Below, one piece after another: positions 24,208-32,080 of a DNA stretch of 45,112 bases. The DNA comes from Opitutaceae bacterium (GTDB taxonomy: Bacteria > Verrucomicrobiota > Verrucomicrobiia > Opitutales > Opitutaceae), in assembly GCA_024711005.1 (NCBI GenBank), contig JANJTQ010000281.1, positions 1 through 45,112 of the forward strand, given 5' to 3'. A program made the translations under genes and the position numbers. The notes under the pieces were generated by a model. That model was given only the letters and a program-made list of their open reading frames with translations. It made no database searches and had not been told where the DNA came from. The first letter of the stretch is position 1; the number at the start of each line of letters is the position of its first letter.

Positions 24208-25043
24208 CGGGCGACCTCCACGTGGCGGTTCGCACGACCATCTTCGGCCAGGATCGACGCGAGCCGTTCGGAAATCATCCGGCGGCGTGAGTCGCGGAGG
24301 AAGTTTTCCAGAAAGCGCCGATAATAGGCGATGGCGACGTCGTTGCGACCGGTGCGCCGACCGAGTTCGGCGATGCGCACCCACGTATCTCGCTGCGTCG
24401 TGGCGCGGACAATACCCGCGCGCTCCGCCGCAAGGAGATGATCCAAGGCGGTCGCGTCGCCCAGCTTGAAGCGGAGCGCGGCGTCACCCATCACGAGATG
24501 AAAATCACGGACGACGGACGGATCGGAGAGCCCGGCGCCGAGTTCCGACAGATGATCGAAGCGGGTGCGAACCTCGGCGGAATCGATCCCGGATGCGAAG
24601 ATTTCCAACAGGGCGAGTTGAACGACCGCGCGCTGGGCGAGTGGATGAGGCGAGGAAAGGCCGGCGAGCTCCCGGTAAAGGCGAACCGCGGTCGAGGGGT
24701 CGGGCGAAGCCCGGTGTATCTGCGCGATGCGGGCAAGATAGTAGCGGGCCCCAATGCCGGGCAGGTCGGTGGAGTCGGTCGCGATGATCTCGTTCAATAA
24801 CGAAGCCGCCCGGTCGAGGTTGGCATCGGTCTTCGGTTGCAGGTTGATCAGTGTGACGGCTTCGCCGAAACGGGTTTCACGATCCGGGTTCTTGTGCCGG
24901 GCGAAGGCGGCATGCGCATCCGCGAACAGGCCGAGCGCGGCATCATCCCAAGGTGACGTGTCGCCAACGGGATCGGAGGCGAGAAGCGGGGCCGTGAGAA
25001 TGGCAAGGATGGAGACGAGGCGTGGCGAAATCGGAGGAGGCAT
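24204..25043 (-). CDS. Predicted exported helical-repeat protein, middle gene of trio
   Basis: No named family recognised. 279 residues with an N-terminal signal peptide (LVSILAILTAPLLA). The rest has TPR-like helix pairs: LDRAASLLNEIIATD, RYYLARIAQIHRASPDPSTA, VQLALLEIFA, DVAIAYYRRFLENFL. The start codon shares one base with the preceding stop (TAATG) and the stop overlaps the binding-protein start (ATGA), so all three are translated together. The role is probably as a periplasmic adaptor. Confidence 0.78.
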   Translation of the reverse strand: MPPPISPRLVSILAILTAPLLASDPVGDTSPWDDAALGLFADAHAAFARHKNPDRETRFGEAVTLINLQPKTDANLDRAASLLNEIIATDSTDLPGIGARYYLARIAQIHRASPDPSTAVRLYRELAGLSSPHPLAQRAVVQLALLEIFASGIDSAEVRTRFDHLSELGAGLSDPSVVRDFHLVMGDAALRFKLGDATALDHLLAAERAGIVRATTQRDTWVRIAELGRRTGRNDVAIAYYRRFLENFLRDSRRRMISERLASILAEDGRANRHVEVAR

Positions 25044-25840
25044 TATTTACGAATCTGCGAGAGGTGAAGTGTCGGCGCCCGAACAAGCCCGACCGTCCGG
25101 TCCGACTCATGCGGAGCGGGATCGGATCGTGGCACAAGGTCACGAAGCGAGGCCTCGTTGATCTCGACGGCGGCGGATGCGCACAGCGCTTTTATCATCC
25201 GGTCGGCCGCACGCGCTTGCAGCGCCTTGATGATGTTCGGTCGGAAATTCGCCAAAGGCTTTTCCTCAAAGAGGCCTTTGTTCTCCTCGTAAAAAGCGGC
25301 GATCTCCGGCTCGCCGATTGTCGCCGATACCTCCCGGCCGAGGGCCTGCTTGAGCTGAAAGGACAGTTCCTTGAAACGAATGTAGTAGAAGGCGGATTCA
25401 GGGTATTGTCGCGGACCGTAGATGATCTGTTTTCCCGCGACCGCCACCGCCCGACGTTCGTTTTCCCGGGCCAGCTCCGCCGTGAAGGCCGCATAGGTGA
25501 TGTCCTTCACCAAGCCCTTCTGTTTGGCCAGACCTTGCTGCACCTTGATTTGAACCAACTCGTCCAGGACCACCTGTCGCAGTCTCGCGAGCGGCGATGG
25601 CGGTGTGGCGTCTTCGCTCCAATAGCCGGGATGATCGTCCAGATCGTGGTGCTCTTTAAAAAACGCAAACACCGAGGCCTTCTGCCGGTCCATCACGAGC
25701 CGATATTCGCGCTTGGAGACCGGTTCGCCATTGACGGTGATCACCACCGGGTCCTCGACAATACTCGCAGAGACCGGCGTCTCCGCGAGTATTGTGACGC
25801 GGCCGATCAGCATGAGGACGATTGCAGCGATGAACTTCAT
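25043..25840 (-). CDS. SurA/PrsA-like periplasmic foldase N-terminal domain protein
   Basis: Protein of 265 residues with a signal peptide (MKFIAAIVLMLIGRVTILA). Near residue 33 the motif VVITVNGEPVSKREYRLVM is the usual opening of SurA_N domains (V-N-G-x-x-I/V-x-x-x-E/D). Long helices follow (LARLRQVVLDELVQIKVQQG), then EPEIAAFYEENKGLFEE, which in SurA/PpiD proteins joins the chaperone and the rotamase. No full parvulin domain is visible, so it is probably chaperone-only. First gene of the trio with the TPR-like protein and the binding protein, and 31 bases after the beta-helix protein. Confidence 0.75.
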   Translation of the reverse strand: MKFIAAIVLMLIGRVTILAETPVSASIVEDPVVITVNGEPVSKREYRLVMDRQKASVFAFFKEHHDLDDHPGYWSEDATPPSPLARLRQVVLDELVQIKVQQGLAKQKGLVKDITYAAFTAELARENERRAVAVAGKQIIYGPRQYPESAFYYIRFKELSFQLKQALGREVSATIGEPEIAAFYEENKGLFEEKPLANFRPNIIKALQARAADRMIKALCASAAVEINEASLRDLVPRSDPAPHESDRTVGLVRAPTLHLSQIRK

Positions 25841-25870
25841 GATGATAGTGCCGAGGCCGGACTACGTTCG

Positions 25871-28624
25871 TCAGGGTTGATACTCGAAGTAATCGATGCC
25901 GATCCAATGATCCGACGAGGCACTGCTTTTCCAGATGATCTCGGCGTTGAGCGTGTGGGAGCCGTGGTTGAGCCCGGAGTATTCATGGATCTTGAACTGC
26001 GAGACGACGGTCGGCGAGTAGCAGTCCACCGTCGTAACCGGGCCGCCATCGATGGAGAGATTCAGGCGCCCGAGGTTCGGGCCCTTCTTCACGTAGAGGC
26101 TGGTTCCCGTTCCGGTAAACGTGAACTGGACCGATGAACCGATGGTCTTGGATGTCGACTTGGTGGAGTTGTAGAAGATCGGGTCGTTCGTCGCGTGATT
26201 CCACGTGCCCGAATAGGTCACGACGCTGCTCGCCGGGTTGTCGACAATGATCGGGTTTGCCGAAACGGCGCCCACCAACGATTGGAAGAAATCGATGGCG
26301 ACAGCGCTCCCCGTCGAGTCCGGGTCTTTGGTTGCGACGGTCGCGCGCAACGTGTGGCTACCCGAGGAGAGGCCCTGTACTTCGTAGAGCTTAACGAGGT
26401 AGTCGGACGCGGTCGTGTTGTAGCAATTCACGAGCGTCGGAGCGCCTCCATCAATGCTGACGTTCAACTTCCCGAGACTGGACGCTTTCGCCCCGAACAG
26501 CCGGGCGCCGGTCCCCGTGAAGCTGAACTCGACATACGATCCCACGGTGCTGGAGTTCGACCGGGTCTTCGCATAAAAGTTGGCGTCGTTCGTCGGATGA
26601 GTCCACGAACCGCTATAGCTCACGGATGAACCGGCCGGATTATCGACCGTGGTCACCACCGGAGGAACCGGAGGGTTGCCGGGCAATACTTGAAAGTAGT
26701 CGATCCCGATACCGTTGCCGCTGGACGCACCGTTCTTGGTCGTGATCGTTGCCAAGATGGTGTGCGTGCCGGTGGCGAGTCCGCCGATCCGGAAGATTTC
26801 CGCCTTGGTGATGTCCTCGGGCCAATAGCAATCGGCAAGTATGGCCGTCCCCCCGTCGATCTGGATGTTTAGCCGGCCGTTCCCCGTTCCTTTTTTTCCG
26901 TACAGGGCGATATTCGTGCCGGAGAAGGTAAACTGGACGGAGCTCCCGATGGTGGTGGAGGCGGATTTGGTCGAGTTATAGTAGAGGGGATCGGCCGTAT
27001 GTGACCAGCTGCCGCCGTAAGACACCGCTCCCGCCGCGTCGTCGGTGAAGGTAACCGTGCCCGGAGGCGGATTGCTGCCGCCCACCACCTCGTGCATGCC
27101 GATGTCCGCGTAGCCGCCGGCATACAAGGGGTTGTTCCAGAAATCGCGTCCGCCGTTGTTGGCGATCGTCCGACCGTGGTTAATGAGCGGCGACGTGGAC
27201 TGCAGCTTGAACTTGTCGGTGTTGGCGGCGAGGTAGCCATCGGCTCCCGCCCCGGTGGGGACCGGGCCGACAAACTGCGGGTTCGCGACGACCTTGTAGG
27301 GGTCGTTCACGTCGGGCGTGTGACGATGATACGCGTTGTTGGAGAAGGTCGGAAGACTCGGATAAATCGCGGCCGGAACATCGAAGATGTTGTTATAATA
27401 ATAGCTGGCCTGCTTGTCCTTCACTTTGAATCCCTCCTGCAGGTTGGAATAAAACACGTTGTTATACACCAGCACCGAGTTGACCCCGAATACCGGGTTC
27501 AAATTGAACTGGCTGCCGCTGAAGGTGTCCCGGCCGTCGTTCACGCTGAGATTGTAGCGATAGATGATCGTTTTCACCAACGGGTTTTCAGAAGGATCGG
27601 GCATCGTGAGGAGAATGCCGCCCACGTTGTCGTGCGTATAGTTGTACTGGAAAATGTGGGTGCCCAGCGTGCTGATATCCACATCGAAGGCCTGGCTGTC
27701 TCCGCCATTGGTCAGGGCGAGTTCATTGTGCGTGCGAGCGACCTCGTTGAACTGAAAGGTGGCTCCATCGCATTTCCACGTCCACATGCCGGCCATGTAC
27801 CCGTAGCCTTGGCCGTTGATTCCGGCGTCGTATCCCGCGTTGTATTCAACCAGTGGATCCGTCGCTCCGCCGATCACGATGTGGTCGGCCCCGGTGTCAT
27901 AGAACAGGTTGTCTCGGATAACCAGATTGGTGGTCCATAATTCGGGATACAGGGAGTGATAGCTGGCGGGTTTGGTGTAGAGGCCGATACACGTGATATC
28001 GTAGACGTTGTTCCCTTCCACCAGCAGATCATCGAACCCCGCCATGCTTCCGTTGTCCACCGTCACGATGTAGATCGCCGCGTTGTCATAGAGTCCACCG
28101 TTTCGTTGCGAGCGGCCGCGGACATCGTGGATATCGTTTTCGAGAATTCTGATGCCACGACAGATTGAGTTTTGGGCGGTGATCCGAATGCCGTCCCGGA
28201 TGCCGTCCGACGCGGCGTCGTTGGTGATCTCAAAATCGCGAATCGTGATATAAGAGTTGTCCCATAACGCGATCGCCTGGGTGCCGCCTCCTCCGTTGAT
28301 GACGGGTTTCGCACCCGTGCCATAGGCGCCGAAAACAAGTTGGCTGGAGCTGGTGCCGGAGCCTTTCGGAGTAAGGCGTCCGGTCCAAACCGAGCCGCGT
28401 TTAAAGAGCACCTGATCGCCCGGAAGGAAGACGTTTCCGTTCACCTTGGGAATGGTCTGCCAAGGCGCGGAGGTGCTCGTGCCGGTATTCGAGTCCGATC
28501 CTGCGACGGAATCGACGTAGTAGTTGGTCGCCCGCGCCCCGGAGAACGCCAGGGCCATGGCGAAGAGTGACACGAGGCATTTACGACCGCGGGGGAGAGC
28601 TATGCTGAGGGGTAGTGTTTTCAT
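25871..28624 (-). CDS. Secreted right-handed beta-helix protein with three C-terminal jelly-roll-like repeats
   Basis: 917 residues with a signal peptide to about Ala32. NYYVDSVAGSDSNTGTS and PWQTIPKVNG are the usual opening of polysaccharide-lyase-like beta-helix proteins. Repeated turns follow (ITIRDFEITND, RGIRILENDIHDV, DDLLVEGNNVYDI, NLVIRDNLFYDTG), ending near SPLINHG, YADIGMHEV. From about residue 537 there are three repeats of ~125 residues, each with SYxGSWxH, FYNSTKS or similar, GSSVQFTFSGT, GRLNxxIDGG, GTHT and a final IDYF, as in carbohydrate-binding jelly rolls. It could be a lyase or glycosidase of pectate-lyase fold. Catalytic residues cannot be assigned. A C-rich leader precedes the ATG at 28624; an in-frame ATG at 28657 is less likely. 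It lies 59 bases after the sulfatase. Confidence 0.85.
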   Translation of the reverse strand: MKTLPLSIALPRGRKCLVSLFAMALAFSGARATNYYVDSVAGSDSNTGTSTSAPWQTIPKVNGNVFLPGDQVLFKRGSVWTGRLTPKGSGTSSSQLVFGAYGTGAKPVINGGGGTQAIALWDNSYITIRDFEITNDAASDGIRDGIRITAQNSICRGIRILENDIHDVRGRSQRNGGLYDNAAIYIVTVDNGSMAGFDDLLVEGNNVYDITCIGLYTKPASYHSLYPELWTTNLVIRDNLFYDTGADHIVIGGATDPLVEYNAGYDAGINGQGYGYMAGMWTWKCDGATFQFNEVARTHNELALTNGGDSQAFDVDISTLGTHIFQYNYTHDNVGGILLTMPDPSENPLVKTIIYRYNLSVNDGRDTFSGSQFNLNPVFGVNSVLVYNNVFYSNLQEGFKVKDKQASYYYNNIFDVPAAIYPSLPTFSNNAYHRHTPDVNDPYKVVANPQFVGPVPTGAGADGYLAANTDKFKLQSTSPLINHGRTIANNGGRDFWNNPLYAGGYADIGMHEVVGGSNPPPGTVTFTDDAAGAVSYGGSWSHTADPLYYNSTKSASTTIGSSVQFTFSGTNIALYGKKGTGNGRLNIQIDGGTAILADCYWPEDITKAEIFRIGGLATGTHTILATITTKNGASSGNGIGIDYFQVLPGNPPVPPVVTTVDNPAGSSVSYSGSWTHPTNDANFYAKTRSNSSTVGSYVEFSFTGTGARLFGAKASSLGKLNVSIDGGAPTLVNCYNTTASDYLVKLYEVQGLSSGSHTLRATVATKDPDSTGSAVAIDFFQSLVGAVSANPIIVDNPASSVVTYSGTWNHATNDPIFYNSTKSTSKTIGSSVQFTFTGTGTSLYVKKGPNLGRLNLSIDGGPVTTVDCYSPTVVSQFKIHEYSGLNHGSHTLNAEIIWKSSASSDHWIGIDYFEYQP

Positions 28625-28683
28625 GTTTTGGGGTGGGATAACAAAATCAGTCGACACACGGACGTACCGCGCGTGGCTCCGCC

Positions 28684-30126
28684 TCAGCGGAGCAAGCCGC
28701 GATCCTCGCCAAGGATCGTTTCGAGGCGCTCTTTCAGCTCGCGGACCAACGCCGGTTTCTCGTCGTAAAGATTGACGCTTTCGGACGGGTCGGCCTTGAG
28801 ATCGTAGAGCTCACGGACGGGTTCGCCGGTCTTATAGTTGCCTCCCGTAACGAACTTCCACTCCGCCCGACGGAGACCAAACGTGTAGCCCGCGTTCTGC
28901 ACCACCGTTTCCTCGCGAATCGGCTTGCCGTCGTCTTTGCCAAGCCAGGCGGGGAGCATGTTGCAACTGTCCTCGCCGGCGTTCGCGGGCAGTTCCTGAC
29001 CGGTCAGTGCGGCGCAGGCGGCCAACACATCGTTTAGCGCCATGACCTGACCACTGACCGCACCCGCCGGGACGCGACCCGGCCAGCGGACGATGAAGGG
29101 CGTTCTCACGCCTCCCTCCCAAACGGTATGTTTGGTGCCGCGAAGTTTTCCGTTGGGACGATGACCGTCGCCGGTTTCCTCAAAGTGCGAGCCGTTGTCG
29201 CTCGCGAAGATCACCAAGGTCTTCTCCGCGAGGCCGCGGCGTTCGAGCTCGTCAAGAAAGCGGCCGACATAGTGATCGAGCTCGTGAACGTAGTCGCCGT
29301 AGTCGCCCGCGTTGGTCTTGCCGCGAAACCCCTCCTCGACCGCCAGCGGCAGGTGCGGCACATAGGGGGTCATATAAAGAAAGAACGGCTTGTCCTTCGG
29401 TCTCCGGTCCAGATAGGCGATGCTCTTCTCCGTGATCAGCGGCAGGTAGGACGAGACCGGCGTCCGGGACAGCTTGTCCACGCCGGGCGCGGCCGGCGGC
29501 TTGTAGTTCTCGTTGTCGAGCAGGCCGACCGCCCGGTTCCCTTCAAAGATGATCTGCTCGCTGGCGCACACGAACCCATACCACTCGTCAAAACCACGAT
29601 CCAGCGGACCTCCGGTGATCGGCCTCGTCAGATCGATGTTGGCCCCACTGTTTTCGCTTTTGAACTTCCCGAGTCCGACGGGCGGTTCTCCATCCGTGGT
29701 CGTGTAGTTGGCGCCCAGATGCCATTTGCCAAACCCCGCCGTCGTATAGCCGGCCTGCTTGAGGAGCGTCGGCAAAGTCAGTCGCCCCTCCTCGATCATC
29801 GGCGGATGCCAATTCGCCAACACCCCGGCTTTCTTCCACGTCCGCCACGGGTAGCGTCCGGTCAGCAGCGCGTAGCGGGAAGGCGAGCACACCGCCACGG
29901 GACAATAGGCGTCGGTGAAACGAGTTCCTCCCGCGGCGAGCCGGTCGATGTTGGGCGTCGGCACCTTGGATTCGGCGCCGTAACAACCGAGGTCGCCGTA
30001 ACCGAGATCGTCGGCGAGAATCAGCACGATGTTCGGTTGCTCCGACATCGCGGGCATTTCGGCGTGCAACAGCGAGGCTGCAAACAGTCCGGCGACCGGA
30101 GCGAGTCCTGGAAGGAGTGTCTTCAT
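28684..30126 (-). CDS. Secreted sulfatase (type I, formylglycine)
   Basis: Hydrolyses sulfate esters, here probably from a polysaccharide. 480 residues, signal peptide ending at LLHA (22). NIVLILADDLGYGDLGCYG provides metal-binding aspartates. The active-site Cys80 lies in CSPSRYALLTGRYP, the CxPSR motif that is converted to formylglycine. GKWHLG and HLPLAVEEGF are also present. The C-terminal part has LYDLKADPSESVNLYDE, as usual in family S1. The maturation enzyme is not in the window. The frame is open to 30183, but the signal peptide sets the start at 30126. A strong hairpin lies between this gene and the SGNH gene before it. Confidence 0.93.
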   Translation of the reverse strand: MKTLLPGLAPVAGLFAASLLHAEMPAMSEQPNIVLILADDLGYGDLGCYGAESKVPTPNIDRLAAGGTRFTDAYCPVAVCSPSRYALLTGRYPWRTWKKAGVLANWHPPMIEEGRLTLPTLLKQAGYTTAGFGKWHLGANYTTTDGEPPVGLGKFKSENSGANIDLTRPITGGPLDRGFDEWYGFVCASEQIIFEGNRAVGLLDNENYKPPAAPGVDKLSRTPVSSYLPLITEKSIAYLDRRPKDKPFFLYMTPYVPHLPLAVEEGFRGKTNAGDYGDYVHELDHYVGRFLDELERRGLAEKTLVIFASDNGSHFEETGDGHRPNGKLRGTKHTVWEGGVRTPFIVRWPGRVPAGAVSGQVMALNDVLAACAALTGQELPANAGEDSCNMLPAWLGKDDGKPIREETVVQNAGYTFGLRRAEWKFVTGGNYKTGEPVRELYDLKADPSESVNLYDEKPALVRELKERLETILGEDRGLLR

Positions 30127-30146
30127 TTTTACAGACGATGATCGGT

Positions 30147-30180
30147 CCTGAGGTCCCGGAAAAAATTCCGGGACCGCAGG
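30147..30180. promoter_or_regulatory. Hairpin between the SGNH and sulfatase genes
   Basis: Perfect 10-bp arms GGTCCCGGAA (30152-30161) and TTCCGGGACC (30166-30175) with an AAAA loop (UUUU in the minus-strand RNA). One mismatch further out, CCTG/CAGG extends the stem to about 15 bp. There is no T-run after the stem. It could be an RNA-processing or stability hairpin, or a partial terminator that lowers sulfatase expression relative to the esterase. Confidence 0.75.
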
Positions 30181-30195
30181 CACAGAAGAAGTCGT

Positions 30196-30957
30196 TTACT
30201 TGTTCGCGGCGACGTCGGGGCCCTGATCAAGCGAGGCCAGCACCGGGGCAAGCAACTCGCCCCAACGCTGATGGCCGGCCGGAGAGGGATGGATGAGATC
30301 GGTCCGGAAGTATCCGGGCTCGGGACTTCCGTCCGGAGCCGCCAGCGCGGCGAAGAGATCGAAGACGACCACGTTGTCCCGGCCTTGGGCGAGTTGAACA
30401 ATGAGGGCGTTCAGTTCGGCAAGCGCCTGCGGTTTCCTGAGGGGCGCCTTGGGACTGGCGCGCGGAGGGATCGTACAAAGGACGACGGGCAGCGAAGGGT
30501 TGCGATCCCGGGCTTGGTCGAGCAGCAGTCCGATGTTGCCCGCAATGACCTCGGGCTTTGCGTGTGCGCTCAGGTCGTTTGTGCCAATGCAGACCACCAC
30601 CGCCCGTGGATCGAGATCCAGCACATCCTCCTTGAAACGGAAAAGCAGGCCGCGGGATACGTCGCCACCGATACCACGATTCGCGACCTTAAGGGCCGGA
30701 AACGCGGCTCTCATCGCCGGAAGTTTCCACCCGCCGGTGATTGAATCGCCCACGAAGACCACGGCACCCCGGTCCTGCGCGCGTTTTTTCCAAAAGGAGG
30801 CACGGTTATCGTGCATCCAGTCGAAGGCGCGGACCGGCCCCTGGCCGGGCCAGAGAGCGCTGTCTTTGGAATCCGGATACGGCGTGGGGCCGTCCTGCGC
30901 GTGCAGGACGCCACACGCCAACAGGACGGTGATTAACGGAAGAAGAACGGATCTCAT
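30196..30957 (-). CDS. Secreted SGNH/GDSL esterase
   Basis: Protein of 253 residues with a signal peptide (VLLPLITVLLACGVLHA). All four SGNH blocks are present: GDSITGGW (Ser72), RGIGGD, GTNDLS (Asn127) and DLIHPSPAGH (Asp220, His223). This type is related to PAF-acetylhydrolase-like and acetylxylan-esterase-like enzymes that remove acyl groups from glycans or lipids. Next to a sulfatase and a glycoside hydrolase, a deacylase for the same polysaccharide is likely. Between the PEP-CTERM gene and the sulfatase, all minus strand with short gaps. Confidence 0.9.
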   Translation of the reverse strand: MRSVLLPLITVLLACGVLHAQDGPTPYPDSKDSALWPGQGPVRAFDWMHDNRASFWKKRAQDRGAVVFVGDSITGGWKLPAMRAAFPALKVANRGIGGDVSRGLLFRFKEDVLDLDPRAVVVCIGTNDLSAHAKPEVIAGNIGLLLDQARDRNPSLPVVLCTIPPRASPKAPLRKPQALAELNALIVQLAQGRDNVVVFDLFAALAAPDGSPEPGYFRTDLIHPSPAGHQRWGELLAPVLASLDQGPDVAANK

Positions 30958-30993
30958 CGATCTTTTGCGAAGGGTCGGAAATGAAACGCGCGG

Positions 30994-31998
30994 TCAGGCG
31001 CGACGACGGCGGACAGTCACGCCGGCGAGGGCCAGCCCGCCGAGGATCGAGGCATAGGTGGACGGCTCGGGAATCGTCGAGAGGATGCCAGTCGACTCAT
31101 CGAATGAATAGAGACCGTTGCTCCAGACGTTGCCGGTCGCCGAAAAGCCCACGATGTCGAAGGTGTCCGAAAAGGAAGTGGCGATGCTCAACGAGCCAAG
31201 ATCGACGAGCGTCCAGGACGAGCCGCCCGCGGTGTCGGCGTTCGTGAGATCCAATACGAAGGAACCGTCAAACGTCGCGGTGCCGACTCCGGAAACGGAA
31301 TTGTTCACACCGGACGCGCCAATGTTGAACGTCAGGCTGCCGGTTTCGGCGAGGATCAAGGTGCCGGCGTTAACCACCGTGTTGCCGCTGTAGGTGTTGG
31401 CGCCGGCCAGGATCGCCGAACCATTCGAACCCTTGGTGACCGACAGGCTGCCACCCTGAGCCCCGTCGGAGATGCTGCCGGTAACCTCCACGGCCGCGAC
31501 GGACGTGGAAGCGGTGGCAAGGTTCAGCGTGGTGTCAAACGCTCCTGCGGTGACGGATCCCGTGACGAGGAGTCTCCGGCCGGAAGCTCCGCCGTTGCCG
31601 GTGAACGTGTGGATGCCGCCGTTCCCCGCCAACGTGATGTCCGAGAAGATTCGGATGGATCGCGCGCCGCCGGCGTTGATGTTGCCGTCCTGGCTCAGGA
31701 TCAGCGAACCGCCGTCAAGCGTGTACTGTTCGGTTTCGACAAAGGTGATTCCGCCGATGTTACGGTTGCTATCCACAGTGATGGTGCGGTTGGCGTTGAT
31801 GACGCTGCCGAACGTCGCGATATCCGCATTGGTCGTGCCGGAGGTGGCGCCGGGGACGCCGGCCGACCAGTTGCCTGCATCGGCCCAGTTGCCGGCCGCG
31901 TTGACGTTCCAGGAAGAGTCGGCCGCGTGCAGCGAAGGAGCCATCAACAAGGCGACGAAGGCGGACGAAGACAGGATCGAACGAGGTATGTTTTTCAT
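30994..31998 (-). CDS. PEP-CTERM sorted protein with autotransporter-like strand repeats
   Basis: Protein of 334 residues with a signal peptide (SSAFVALLMAPSLHAA). WNVNAAGNWADAGNWSAG is the usual opening of autotransporter-associated beta-strand proteins, and ANTYSGNTVVNAGTLIL is their repeat unit. The C-terminus is a full PEP-CTERM signal: IPEPSTYASILGG, a hydrophobic stretch and RRRR. It would be processed by a broad exosortase elsewhere in the genome and not by the exosortase K at 3.9 kb. A C-rich leader (CCCCTCCCAC) stands before the ATG instead of a purine-rich ribosome-binding site. It may be a surface or matrix protein expressed with the glycan enzymes. Confidence 0.92.
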   Translation of the reverse strand: MKNIPRSILSSSAFVALLMAPSLHAADSSWNVNAAGNWADAGNWSAGVPGATSGTTNADIATFGSVINANRTITVDSNRNIGGITFVETEQYTLDGGSLILSQDGNINAGGARSIRIFSDITLAGNGGIHTFTGNGGASGRRLLVTGSVTAGAFDTTLNLATASTSVAAVEVTGSISDGAQGGSLSVTKGSNGSAILAGANTYSGNTVVNAGTLILAETGSLTFNIGASGVNNSVSGVGTATFDGSFVLDLTNADTAGGSSWTLVDLGSLSIATSFSDTFDIVGFSATGNVWSNGLYSFDESTGILSTIPEPSTYASILGGLALAGVTVRRRRA

Positions 31999-32080
31999 GA
32001 TGTAGTGGGAGGGGAAATAGATTTTGTAGACTACGAAAAGGATCGTGAGCGGACAGCCGGGTGAGTGTTGGACGAGTGGG

